DNA of 12,569 bases from Sedimenticola_A endophacoides (GTDB lineage: Bacteria > Pseudomonadota > Gammaproteobacteria > Chromatiales > Chromatiaceae), in assembly GCA_003062345.1 (NCBI GenBank), contig PQCO01000124.1, positions 1-12,569 of the forward strand. Reading direction: 5' to 3'. Made by a program: the position numbers and the translations under genes. Below the pieces are notes generated by a model. The model did no database searches, had not been told where the DNA came from, and saw only the letters and a program-made list of their open reading frames with translations. How positions within the stretch are numbered: the stretch's first letter is position 1; each line of letters begins with the position of its first letter. This document shows, piece by piece, positions 1 through 7,243 of this stretch.

Positions 1-1
1 C

Positions 2-169
2 ATCTCACGATTGCGACGCTTTGCCATCGGTCTACTCAAGGGCAAGAAAACCGATGAGTCAATCCCAGAGAAAATGAAAAAGCTTCTGCTCAATACCCGG
101 GCGGTATTCGATATTTTGAAAATGACGCGTAACGCGATGCCACGTAATGGGAATTTTGCCGGAGCGTAG
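2..169 (+). CDS. C-terminal fragment of a probable transposase
   Basis: Frame 2 is open from the window edge to a TAG at 167-169 and gives 55 residues starting ISRLRRFAIGLLKGKK. The basic, Leu/Arg-rich stretch, the pattern RRFAIGLLK and the tail segment RAVFDILKMTRN resemble the end of DDE transposases of the ISAs1/IS4 kind, where this helix follows the last catalytic residue. The family assignment is from memory and is not secure, because none of the catalytic residues fall inside the window. It is also possible that the element is intact to the left. Base composition is clearly lower in GC than the dehydrogenase that follows, which fits imported DNA. I saw no clear terminal inverted repeat downstream of the stop. 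Confidence 0.5.
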   Translation: MSRLRRFAIGLLKGKKTDESIPEKMKKLLLNTRAVFDILKMTRNAMPRNGNFAGA

Positions 170-466
170 ATTTACCGTGGGGCGCGACCGGCCCGGTTGA
201 AATAGAAGAGGATTATGCCGTATAACTAAGGCCTGTTCTCCGCCGGACGCCGGATCTTGCGCGGGTGTATCATTCAAGACCCGTACAATGTGAACCATTT
301 CCGGATTTTGCCCAATCAAACGCTCTCTTACGGGTTTTTGGGGATGCCCGGGCAAGGCGTTCCAGCGCATCTTCGCCGCAGCCCGGGTATGATTGCGGCG
401 GTGGGATACCCGGTCCGGTCCGTCTTGCCCCCTCACCCCGCAGCGTGCATGCGGGCTGCGTTACAG
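170..466. other. Intergenic region without a convincing gene
   Basis: About 300 bases between the transposase tail and the dld promoter. Frames open on both strands here lack ribosome binding sites and do not look like proteins. It contains several short palindromes: CCGGGTAT/ATACCCGG at 383-390 and 406-413 around a 15-base loop, and CGCAGC/GCTGCG at 439-444 and 455-460. Neither is followed by a T-run, so they are not intrinsic terminators for the dld direction. Nothing else is supported. Confidence 0.5.
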
Positions 467-496
467 ATGACCCGGGGACGGGTGCGTCGATACAAT
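467..496 (+). promoter_or_regulatory. Candidate sigma70 promoter of the dld-carrier unit
   Basis: ATGACC at 467-472 (4 of 6 matches to TTGACA) and TACAAT at 491-496 (5 of 6 matches to TATAAT) are separated by 18 bases. The predicted start point is near 503, about 46 bases before the ATG at 549. The -10 hexamer overlaps the palindromic operator at 494-510, as expected for a repressible promoter. The call rests on motif matching only. Confidence 0.5.
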
Positions 497-510
497 TGGA
501 CAGACCAATT
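494..510. promoter_or_regulatory. PdhR/LldR-like GntR operator
   Basis: The 17-base palindrome AATTGGACAGACCAATT has perfect 6-bp arms (AATTGG and CCAATT) around ACAGA. The known PdhR/LldR-type box of FadR-family GntR regulators is AATTGGT-N3-ACCAATT; here every position fits except the inner T, which is A. In Pseudomonas and enterics, LldR controls lactate-use genes, and this site stands directly before a D-lactate dehydrogenase gene. It covers the candidate -10 and start point, so the inference is repression relieved by an organic acid such as lactate. No gntR-type gene is in the window. Confidence 0.65.
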
Positions 511-513
511 TAC

Positions 514-533
514 CCGGGATGGATGCATCCCGG
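514..533 (+). promoter_or_regulatory. 5' UTR hairpin before the dld ribosome binding site
   Basis: CCGGGATG (514-521) and CATCCCGG (526-533) form a perfect 8-bp stem with a GATG loop. It sits between the operator and the Shine-Dalgarno GGAGGG at 539-544. The upstream ATG at 519 lies in this stem and has no ribosome binding site, which supports translation starting at 549. A role in mRNA stability or translation is possible but not shown. Confidence 0.45.
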
Positions 534-548
534 CCTACGGAGGGCCCG

Positions 549-3377
549 ATGCGCCAGAGATATGAGGAGCTGAAGCGCGAACTGGCCCGGGTCATCCCGG
601 CCGAACGTCTGATCGATGACCCCCTGCGCACTCTCGCTTACGGCACCGACGCCAGCTTCTATCGGCTGATCCCGCGTCTGGTGGTCAGGGTGCGCGACGA
701 GGAGGAGGTGCGTGCCGTGCTCGTTGCCGCCACCGCCCACGCCACCCCGGTCACCTTCCGTGCCGCCGGCACCAGTCTCTCCGGGCAGGCGGTCACCGAT
801 TCGCTGCTGCTGGTGCTCGACGGAGGGGCCTGGGAGGGGTGCCGGATCAGCGGGGACGGGGGCGAGGTCGCCCTGCAGCCCGGTGTCATCGGCGCCCGCG
901 CCAACGCCCGGCTGGCCCCGTTCGGACGCAAGATCGGCCCCGACCCGGCCTCCATCGACGCCTGTAAGATCGGCGGCATCGCGGCCAACAACGCCAGCGG
1001 GATGTGCTGCGGCACCGCCCAGAACAGCTACCACACCCTCGCCGGGATGCGCCTGATCCTGGCCGACGGAACCCGGCTCGACACCCGAGATCCGGCCAGC
1101 GTCGCGGCCTTTCGGGGGCGCCATGGCGAACTGCTGGAGCGCCTCGGCCGGTTGGCCGGAGAGGTCCGTGCGGATGCCGCCCTGGCCGGGCGCATCCGCC
1201 ACAAATACCGGCTCAAGAACACCACCGGCTATAGCCTCAACGCCCTGATCGATTTCGAGGATCCGCTGGATATCCTCCAGCACCTGATGATCGGCTCCGA
1301 GGGGACTCTGGGCTTCATCTCCGAGATCCGCTATCGCACGGTGCCCGATCCCCCCTGCAAGGCGACGGCGCTGATCCTCTTTCCCGATATCGAGGCTGCC
1401 TGCCGCGCGGTGGCGGCGCTGCGGACGGCCCCGGTGGCGGCGGTGGAGCTGATGGACCGCGCCGCCTTGCGTTCGGTCGAGACGCATCCCGGGATGCCCG
1501 GTTACCTGCGTGGTCTGGGCGATGAGGTGGCCGCGCTGCTGGTCGATGCCCGGGCGGCGGACCCGGCGCGGCTGGGTGCCGGGGTGGAGGCGATCCTGGA
1601 GCGGCTCGACGGCATGGATCTGGTGCGCCCGGCCCGCTTCACCGAGGATCCGGCCGAATACCAGGCGCTGTGGAGCATCCGCAAGGGGCTGTTTCCCGCC
1701 GTGGGTGCGGTGCGTGAAACCGGCACCACGGTGATCATCGAGGATGTCGCCTTTCCGGTCGAGGAGCTGGCCGGCGCGGTGCGCAGGCTGCAAGCGCTGC
1801 TTCTCAAGTACCACTACCACGAGGCGCTGATTTTCGGCCATGCCCTGGAGGGGAATCTGCACTTCGTCTTTACCCAGTACTTCGCCCACGCCCGTGAGGT
1901 GGAGCGCTATCGCGGCCTGATGGACGAGGTGTGCCGCATGGTGGTGGAGGAGTATGACGGATCGCTCAAGGCCGAGCATGGCACCGGGCGTAACATGGCG
2001 CCGTTCGTGGAGATGGAGTGGGGAAGTGACGCCTACCGCCTGATGTGGGAGCTCAAGCATCTGTTCGATCCCGGCAACCTGCTCAACCCCGGCGTTATCC
2101 TGAACCGGGACCCGGCGGTCCACCTCCAGCATCTCAAACCCCTGCCGGCGGCGGGCTCCGAGGTGGACAAGTGCATCGAGTGCGGTTTCTGCGAGGCGAT
2201 CTGCCCCTCGCGGGAACTGACCCTGACCCCGCGCCAGCGGATCGCCGTCTGGCGAGAGATTTGCCGTCTGGAGGCCGGAGGCGGGCAGGCGGACGCGCTG
2301 CGCCGGAACTATGTCTATCAGGGGATGGAGAGTTGCGCCGCCGACGGGCTCTGCGCCACCCGCTGTCCGGTGGGGATCGACACCGGGGCCCTGATCAAGC
2401 GGCTGCGCAGCGAGGCGCGTGGCCCGCGCGCACGGCGCGTCGGACACTGGATCGATCATCACTTCGCCCCGCTGACCGGGCTGACCCGTGGCGGGCTGCG
2501 GGCGGTCGGGTTGTTTCAGGACCTGCTCGGAGATGGCGCCCTGGCACGACTCAGCGCCACACTGGGACGGGTCAGCGGGGGGCGGCTGCCGGTCTGGCAC
2601 CCCGCCATGCCGCGTGCGGCGACAGCGCTGCCGCGGATGCTGCCCTCCGAATCCGGGGAGGGCCGCAACGGCACCGTGGTCTACTTCCCGAGCTGTGTCA
2701 CGCGCACCATGGGGCCGGCCAAGGGTGATCCGTTCGGTGATCCCCTGCACCAGCGGATGCGCTCGCTGCTGCGCAAGGCCGGCTACCGGGCGCTGTTTCC
2801 CCCCTCTCCCGGTGGACTCTGCTGCGGCCAGCCGCTGCAGAGCAAGGGATTGGCAGGGCCCGCCGCCGACACTCTGCGGCGGCTCGAACAGGCGTTGTGG
2901 GAGGCGAGCGGCGAGGGGCGCCATCCGGTGCTCTGCGACACCAGTCCCTGCACCCTGCGCATGATCGAGGGTTTTACCCGCCCCCTGAAACTGTACGAGC
3001 CGGTGGGTTTCATCACCGAGCACCTGCTGCCCCACCTGGAGTGCACCGGGAAACGCGCCTCGGTCGCCCTGCATCTGACCTGCACCAGCCGCAAACTGGG
3101 GTTGGCGCAGCCGATGCTCGATCTGGCGCGCCGTTGCGCCAGCGAAGTGGTGGTCCCGGAGGAGGAGGGGTGCTGCGGCTTCGCCGGTGACAAGGGGTTC
3201 ACCCTTCCGCAGCTCAACGCCGCGGCACTGCGCAGGCTTCGGGAGCAGATCCCAGAGGGTTGCGCCCTGGGCGTCTCCAATAGCCGCACCTGCGAGATCG
3301 GCCTCGCCCGGCACGCCGGCATCCCCTATCAATCCATCGTCTATCTGGTCGACGACTGTCACCGGGCGCGGGGCTGA
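549..3377 (+). CDS. dld-II: D-lactate dehydrogenase, FAD and 4Fe-4S, Dld-II type
   Basis: Respiratory D-2-hydroxyacid dehydrogenase, most likely oxidising D-lactate to pyruvate and passing electrons through Fe-S clusters to the quinone pool. I take the ATG at 549 (942 aa) rather than 519, because GGAGGG at 539-544 precedes it and the family starts here; Shewanella Dld-II is of about this length. Visible parts in order: VAO-type FAD-binding domain (RAAGTSLSGQAV at 71-82, GGIAANNASGMCCGT at 142-156), FAD-oxidase C-terminal domain (HALEGNLHF 431-439, AEHGTGRN 475-482), a first cluster motif with Cys 542, 545, 548 and 552, a second with Cys 596, 602 and 606, then a GlpC-like cysteine-rich domain with CCG at 758-760 and 875-877. 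No signal peptide is seen. The larger homologue YdiJ (2-hydroxyglutarate) is the main alternative; length and N-terminus favour Dld-II. It shares a message with the carrier two bases downstream. Confidence 0.9.
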   Translation: MRQRYEELKRELARVIPAERLIDDPLRTLAYGTDASFYRLIPRLVVRVRDEEEVRAVLVAATAHATPVTFRAAGTSLSGQAVTDSLLLVLDGGAWEGCRISGDGGEVALQPGVIGARANARLAPFGRKIGPDPASIDACKIGGIAANNASGMCCGTAQNSYHTLAGMRLILADGTRLDTRDPASVAAFRGRHGELLERLGRLAGEVRADAALAGRIRHKYRLKNTTGYSLNALIDFEDPLDILQHLMIGSEGTLGFISEIRYRTVPDPPCKATALILFPDIEAACRAVAALRTAPVAAVELMDRAALRSVETHPGMPGYLRGLGDEVAALLVDARAADPARLGAGVEAILERLDGMDLVRPARFTEDPAEYQALWSIRKGLFPAVGAVRETGTTVIIEDVAFPVEELAGAVRRLQALLLKYHYHEALIFGHALEGNLHFVFTQYFAHAREVERYRGLMDEVCRMVVEEYDGSLKAEHGTGRNMAPFVEMEWGSDAYRLMWELKHLFDPGNLLNPGVILNRDPAVHLQHLKPLPAAGSEVDKCIECGFCEAICPSRELTLTPRQRIAVWREICRLEAGGGQADALRRNYVYQGMESCAADGLCATRCPVGIDTGALIKRLRSEARGPRARRVGHWIDHHFAPLTGLTRGGLRAVGLFQDLLGDGALARLSATLGRVSGGRLPVWHPAMPRAATALPRMLPSESGEGRNGTVVYFPSCVTRTMGPAKGDPFGDPLHQRMRSLLRKAGYRALFPPSPGGLCCGQPLQSKGLAGPAADTLRRLEQALWEASGEGRHPVLCDTSPCTLRMIEGFTRPLKLYEPVGFITEHLLPHLECTGKRASVALHLTCTSRKLGLAQPMLDLARRCASEVVVPEEEGCCGFAGDKGFTLPQLNAAALRRLREQIPEGCALGVSNSRTCEIGLARHAGIPYQSIVYLVDDCHRARG

Positions 3378-3379
3378 AG

Positions 3380-4252
3380 ATGCTCTGGCAGATACTGGGC
3401 ATTGTCTTTCCGATCTTCGCCATCGTGCTGGCGGGCTTTCTCTACGCCCGGCGCCATGCGCCCGACATGGCGGCCGCCAACAAGGTGACCATCGATGTAT
3501 TCATCCCGGCACTGATCTTCGATGTGCTCTCGGGAAAGGAGTTCGATCTGCTGGAGTACCAGGGGCTCGCCATCGGCTGCGTGGCCGTGATCCTCGGCTC
3601 GGGCCTGATCGCCTGGCCGGTGGCGCGGCTGCTCGGCTACCGGGTGAAGACCTTCGTGCCGCCGATGATGTTCACCAACTACGGCAACATGGGACTGCCG
3701 CTGGCGGTGTTCGCATTCGGCGAACAGGCACTGCCGGCCGCCGTGGTGCTGTTCATTATCGGCAATACCCTGCACTTCAGCCTGGGCATGAAGATGATGG
3801 ACGCCTCGGTCTCCCTGGGCGGGTTGTTGAAGATCCCCATGCTGTTGGCCACCGTGGCGGGCCTGGGGGTGTCGGCGTTGGGCGGCAAGGTCCCGCAGCT
3901 GCTGGCGGTGCCGATCGAGATGCTGGGCCAGATCGCCATCCCGCTGATGCTGTTCGCCCTTGGAGTGCGCCTGATCCACATCGACTGGAGGGCGTGGCGC
4001 ATCGGCCTGGTGGGGGCGGTGGTGTGTCCCGCCAGCGGCCTGGCGCTGGCGCTCCCCGCAGCCCTGCTGCTCGATCTGCCGCCGTTTCAGTTCGCCATCC
4101 TGGTGGTATTCGGCGCCCTGCCGCCGGCAGTACTCAACTACATGGTGGCCGAGCGTTTCGGCCAGGAGCCGCAGCAGGTCGCCTCCATCGTCATGCTCGG
4201 CAACCTGGGCAGCGTGGTGGTGATGCCTGTGGTGCTGGCCCTGGTGTTGTGA
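3380..4252 (+). CDS. AEC-family (auxin efflux carrier) membrane transporter
   Basis: A 290-residue, almost wholly hydrophobic inner-membrane protein with about ten predicted helices (roughly 5-22, 36-50, 60-85, 98-113, 117-135, 146-166, 172-198, 205-230, 235-255, 265-288). FIPALIF at 41-47 and NYGNMGLP at 100-107 are typical of the AEC/Mem_trans family, and GALPPAVLNYMVAERF at 245-260 is the matching conserved segment in the second half. The length is slightly below the usual 300-320 but complete. Bacterial AEC members carry organic anions such as malate or malonate; the substrate cannot be read from sequence. The ATG lies two bases after the dld stop with no clear ribosome binding site, implying translational coupling. 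From that context I infer a lactate- or hydroxyacid-type substrate, replacing the LldP permease usually found beside lactate genes. Confidence 0.85.
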   Translation: MLWQILGIVFPIFAIVLAGFLYARRHAPDMAAANKVTIDVFIPALIFDVLSGKEFDLLEYQGLAIGCVAVILGSGLIAWPVARLLGYRVKTFVPPMMFTNYGNMGLPLAVFAFGEQALPAAVVLFIIGNTLHFSLGMKMMDASVSLGGLLKIPMLLATVAGLGVSALGGKVPQLLAVPIEMLGQIAIPLMLFALGVRLIHIDWRAWRIGLVGAVVCPASGLALALPAALLLDLPPFQFAILVVFGALPPAVLNYMVAERFGQEPQQVASIVMLGNLGSVVVMPVVLALVL

Positions 4253-4256
4253 GCCG

Positions 4257-4270
4257 CCGGGCGGGCCCGG
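4257..4270 (+). other. GC hairpin after the carrier gene; spacer without clear promoter
   Basis: CCGGGC and GCCCGG meet almost without a loop four bases after the carrier stop. There is no T-run, so this is at best a 3' end-protecting or Rho-associated stem. The remaining 4271-4398 holds two tiny hairpins (CTCG/CGAG at 4318-4328, AGCAA/TTGCT at 4327-4342) and no promoter I would defend, although the methyltransferase presumably needs one here. Confidence 0.25.
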
Positions 4271-4398
4271 ATAGGGTGCGTGGGCTTCTATTGCGGGTTA
4301 TTCGATGAGGGAAATTACTCGTCACGAGCAATAAATCTTGCTGTTCCCCCCTGCACGAAACGGCAGAATCCGGTTGAAGGAGGATCAACCGCGCGCCG

Positions 4399-5961
4399 AT
4401 GGACCCCTACGACCAGTTCTTCTACGAAAGCATCCCCTTCCCGGAGACCCACCCGCGGCATCTGGCCTCCCTCGGGCGCCTGTTCGGTCTGGAGACGGCC
4501 GATCCGGAGCGCTGCCGGTTGCTGGAACTCGGCTGCGCCAGCGGCGGCGATCTGATCGCCAGCGCCTGGTTCAGCCCGGACAGCGAGCTGCTGGGCATCG
4601 ATCTGTCGCATGGTCAGATCGCCAGGGGGAGGGAGTTGATCCGGCGGCTCGACCTGAAAAACATCGAGCTGCGCCAGGGCGACATCCTCGATCTCGATCA
4701 GCGTCTCGGGCGCTTCGACTATATCGTCGCCCACGGTGTCTACTCCTGGGTGCCGGCCCCGGTGAGGGAGCACATCCTCGTCCTGTCGCGCCAGCTTCTG
4801 CGCCCCGGCGGGCTTCTCTACCTGAGCTTCAACACCCTGCCGGGATGGCGCATGCGCGGCATGCTGCGCGATATCCTGCTCTACGCCTGCCGCGACGCCG
4901 ATGATGCATCGACGCGCCTGGAGCGGGCCCATGCGGCGTTGACGCGACTGGAGCGTTCCCTCCAGCAGCTCGATGCACTGAGCGCCCGCTATCTGCGTGA
5001 GGAGATCGCGCAGATCCGCAAGGCGCCGCCCAGTTACCTGCTGCACGAATACCTGGCCGGGGAGAACAACGCCTTTCTGTTCAGCGAGTTTCTGGGGGAT
5101 GCCGGGCGGGCCGGACTGCGCTATCTGTGTGACGCCGAACTGGCCGGGCTGTTTCCCTCCACCTTCGGCGAGGCCGTCGAAGATGCTTTGGCGGATATCG
5201 GCGATGACATGGAGGTCGAGCAGTGGCTCGATTTCGTGGGCGCGCGCAACTTTCGCCGCGCCCTGCTGTGCCGGGATGACGCCCGCGTCGAGGATGCGCT
5301 GTCGCTGGACATCTTTGCCGGGTTTGCCTTCAGCAGTGCCCTGGTGCCGCCGCCGAAGGTGGATCTGCGCCGTTCCAAGCCGATTTCGTTCCGCGAACCC
5401 GACGGCACCCCGGTGGCGGTACGGCACCCCCTGACCCGGGCCCTGCTGCTGGAGATGCACGCCCGGCAGCCCGATCTGGTTCCCCTTGAGACGCTGCTGA
5501 GCGGTGCCTCGGAGCGTCTGCGCCGGGTGGGGGCGGGGCAGCCCGCGGGGGATCGGGAGGGGTGTCTGATGGAGCTGTTCAGCCTCTTCTGTCATCGCAG
5601 TGTCAGCGCCTCGCCCCGGGGCCGGAGCTTCGGGCAGACGATCTGCCACCGCCCCGCGATCTCGTCCCTGGCCCGGGGAGAGCTGGCCGCCGGGCAGCGG
5701 CACCTGAGCACCGCCCAGCACGGAAGCCTCGACCTGGATCCGTTCAGCCGGCTGCTGCTGCTCCATCTCGATGGCGGTAACGACCTGGAGGCGCTTTGTG
5801 ATCGGCTCTGCGCCGAGATCCGCGGTGGCGTCCTGGCGCCACCCGGGGGGGTGGGTACCGGCGGGCGCCTGCGCGGGCGTGTTGCGGAAGAGTGCCGGGG
5901 GCTGATCGGGTTGTTCGCCCGCTGCGGGATCCTCGATTCCGGGGCGTCGGCCAAATACTGA
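4399..5961 (+). CDS. Class I SAM methyltransferase with PKMT-type regulatory domain
   Basis: A 520-residue, soluble-looking SAM-dependent methyltransferase. The opening YDQFFYESIPFPETHP (4-19) and the order of domains match the family of Rickettsia protein-lysine methyltransferases (PKMT). Motif I is LELGCASGGDL at 42-52, the SAM-ribose acidic residue is probably D68 in GIDLS, motif III is GDILDL at 94-99, and RPGG lies at 135-138. The methyltransferase regulatory domain (PF10119-like) covers about 205-295, with PPSYLLHEYLAGENNAFLF and DFVGARNFRRALLCR; the rest, about 330-515, fits the variable C-terminal domain. GAAGGAGGA at 4376-4384 is a strong ribosome binding site but 14 bases from the ATG, longer than usual. 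The substrate is unknown: lysines of a surface or ribosomal protein is the family-based guess. It is not clearly part of either neighbouring unit. Confidence 0.8.
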   Translation: MDPYDQFFYESIPFPETHPRHLASLGRLFGLETADPERCRLLELGCASGGDLIASAWFSPDSELLGIDLSHGQIARGRELIRRLDLKNIELRQGDILDLDQRLGRFDYIVAHGVYSWVPAPVREHILVLSRQLLRPGGLLYLSFNTLPGWRMRGMLRDILLYACRDADDASTRLERAHAALTRLERSLQQLDALSARYLREEIAQIRKAPPSYLLHEYLAGENNAFLFSEFLGDAGRAGLRYLCDAELAGLFPSTFGEAVEDALADIGDDMEVEQWLDFVGARNFRRALLCRDDARVEDALSLDIFAGFAFSSALVPPPKVDLRRSKPISFREPDGTPVAVRHPLTRALLLEMHARQPDLVPLETLLSGASERLRRVGAGQPAGDREGCLMELFSLFCHRSVSASPRGRSFGQTICHRPAISSLARGELAAGQRHLSTAQHGSLDLDPFSRLLLLHLDGGNDLEALCDRLCAEIRGGVLAPPGGVGTGGRLRGRVAEECRGLIGLFARCGILDSGASAKY

Positions 5962-5991
5962 TCTGCCCTTGAAGCGAGTGCCGCGAAAGGC

Positions 5992-6078
5992 TGGTACCAG
6001 AGGCCGGACTCGAACCGGCACGCCCTCTCGGGCAACGGATTTTGAATCCGTCGTGTCTACCAATTTCACCACTCTGGC
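5992..6078 (-). tRNA. tRNA-Leu(CAA)
   Basis: The minus strand reads an 87-base class II tRNA. The anticodon stem ACGGA/TCCGT encloses the loop TTCAAAA, giving anticodon CAA (complement of 6042-6044), which decodes UUG. The long variable arm is GCCC-GAGA-GGGC, the T arm is GCCGG-TTCGAGT-CCGGC, the acceptor stem is GCCAGAG with CTCTGGT, the discriminator is A73 and CCA is encoded. The first acceptor pair is G1-U72 instead of G-C, a mild oddity. It is convergent with the methyltransferase gene (30-base gap) and divergent from queA. Confidence 0.97.
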
Positions 6079-6092
6079 GCGAAGGTGTGCGT

Positions 6093-6120
6093 AGTATAGC
6101 CATTTCGATCCCGCGCGCAA
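6093..6120 (-). promoter_or_regulatory. Candidate promoter of tRNA-Leu
   Basis: On the minus strand, TTGCGC (complement of 6115-6120) and TATACT (complement of 6093-6098, 5 of 6 matches) are spaced by 16 bases. Transcription would start near 6086, a few bases before the mature 5' end at 6078. The position exactly upstream of a stable RNA gene supports the call. Confidence 0.6.
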
Positions 6121-6139
6121 ACAGGGGGCCGTTGGAGTG

Positions 6140-6148
6140 TGATAAGAT
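6140..6148 (+). promoter_or_regulatory. Candidate extended -10 promoter of queA
   Basis: TGATAAGAT is an extended -10 (TG-N-TAAGAT) with no recognisable -35, as is common for this class. The start point would be near 6155, only about three bases before the queA ATG, and no Shine-Dalgarno sequence is present in CCCGGCGCC before it. This suggests a leaderless or nearly leaderless queA message. The element is 20 bases from the divergent tRNA-Leu promoter, so the two polymerases may interfere. Confidence 0.4.
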
Positions 6149-6157
6149 CCCGGCGCC

Positions 6158-7237
6158 ATGCAACGCTCCGACTTCCATTTCGATCTTCCCGAGGGGCTGA
6201 TCGCCCAGTTTCCACCGGCGAAACGGGGCGACAGCCGGTTGTTGTGCCTGGACGGTCCCAGTGGCCGGATTGCCGACCGTCACTTTTCACAGCTCGCCGA
6301 TCTGCTGGAGCCGGGTGATCTGCTGGTGTTCAACGACACCCGGGTGATGCCGGCGCGCCTGCACGGGCGCAAGGAGAGTGGCGGCCGGGTGGAGGTGTTG
6401 ATCGAGCGGGTACTGGAGGCGCGGCGCGGCCTGGCCCATGTGCGCGCCAGCAAGTCGCCGAAGCCGGGCGGGTGGATCCGGGTCGGCGATACGGCGCGGC
6501 TGCAGGTGGTGGCGCGTCACGGTGAGCTGTTCGAGCTGGTCTGTGCGGAGATGGACCTGCTGGAGCTGATGCGCCGGGCCGGGCACATGCCCCTGCCGCC
6601 CTATATCGCCCGCGAGGATGGCTGCCTCGACGAGGAGCGCTATCAGACAGTCTATGCCGAGCGCCCGGGGGCGGTGGCGGCACCCACCGCCGGACTGCAC
6701 TTCGACCAGCCGATGCTCGATCGCCTGGCCGCCCGGGGTGTGGAGCGCGCCAGGGTCACTCTGCATGTGGGTGCGGGTACCTTCCAGCCGGTGCGGGTGG
6801 AGAATCTCGACGAGCACGTGATGCACAGCGAGTACGTGGAACTGGGGGAGGCGACCTGCCGCAAGGTGCGCGCGGCGCGTGATGCCGGGCGCCGCGTGGT
6901 GGCCGTGGGCACCACCAGTGTGCGCAGTCTGGAGTCCGCATCGGCCGGTGGGGAGATCGAACCCTTTCAGGGCGACACGCGCCTGTTTATCCGCCCCGGC
7001 TACCGGTTTAGGAGCGTCGATGCCATGATTACCAATTTCCATCTTCCGGAATCGACTCTGTTGATGCTGGTGGCCGCCTTCTCCGGGTATGAGCCGATCA
7101 TGCGCGCCTATCGTCACGCGGTGGCGGAGCACTATCGTTTCTTCAGTTATGGTGACGCCATGTTCCTGACCAACAAGGAGAATAGTGGTGGCAGTGGCGC
7201 GTCGCCGAAGACCTCTGCAGGAGCCTTTCCGGGATGA
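6158..7237 (+). CDS. queA: tRNA preQ1(34) S-adenosylmethionine ribosyltransferase-isomerase
   Basis: Cytoplasmic enzyme of queuosine synthesis: it moves the ribosyl part of SAM onto preQ1 at tRNA wobble position 34, giving epoxyqueuosine. The 359 residues align from the first methionine with E. coli QueA (356). Hallmarks seen: LLVFNDTRVMPARL (55-68), GHMPLPPYI (142-150), PGAVAAPTAGLHF (170-182), LHVGAGTFQPVRV (202-214), HSEY (223-226), VAVGTTSVRSLES (248-260), TNFHLPESTLLMLV (292-305) and YRFFSYGDAMF (326-336). The last 20 residues, rich in Gly, Ser and Ala, are a poorly conserved tail. It lies upstream of tgt as in many Gammaproteobacteria, but here a 163-base gap with a hairpin separates them. 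The lack of a ribosome binding site is notable. Confidence 0.97.
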   Translation: MQRSDFHFDLPEGLIAQFPPAKRGDSRLLCLDGPSGRIADRHFSQLADLLEPGDLLVFNDTRVMPARLHGRKESGGRVEVLIERVLEARRGLAHVRASKSPKPGGWIRVGDTARLQVVARHGELFELVCAEMDLLELMRRAGHMPLPPYIAREDGCLDEERYQTVYAERPGAVAAPTAGLHFDQPMLDRLAARGVERARVTLHVGAGTFQPVRVENLDEHVMHSEYVELGEATCRKVRAARDAGRRVVAVGTTSVRSLESASAGGEIEPFQGDTRLFIRPGYRFRSVDAMITNFHLPESTLLMLVAAFSGYEPIMRAYRHAVAEHYRFFSYGDAMFLTNKENSGGSGASPKTSAGAFPG

Positions 7238-7243
7238 GGAGCG

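Noticed and set aside
59..436. A 125-codon minus-strand frame at the left end
   Set aside because: It is antisense to the transposase tail, has no clear ribosome binding site and resembles no family I know.
510..3362. A 950-codon open frame on the minus strand, antisense to dld-II
   Set aside because: GC-rich codon use leaves the antisense frame open. The translation is Gln/Gly/His/Arg-rich low-complexity sequence, while the + strand has clear family motifs and a ribosome binding site.
5992..6158. An integrated element at the tRNA-Leu 3' end
   Set aside because: No integrase gene, no duplicated tRNA 3' end elsewhere in the window, and ordinary genes on both sides.
4315..6159. A 614-codon minus-strand frame across the methyltransferase and tRNA
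   Set aside because: It runs through a tRNA gene and mirrors the methyltransferase; no protein-like pattern.
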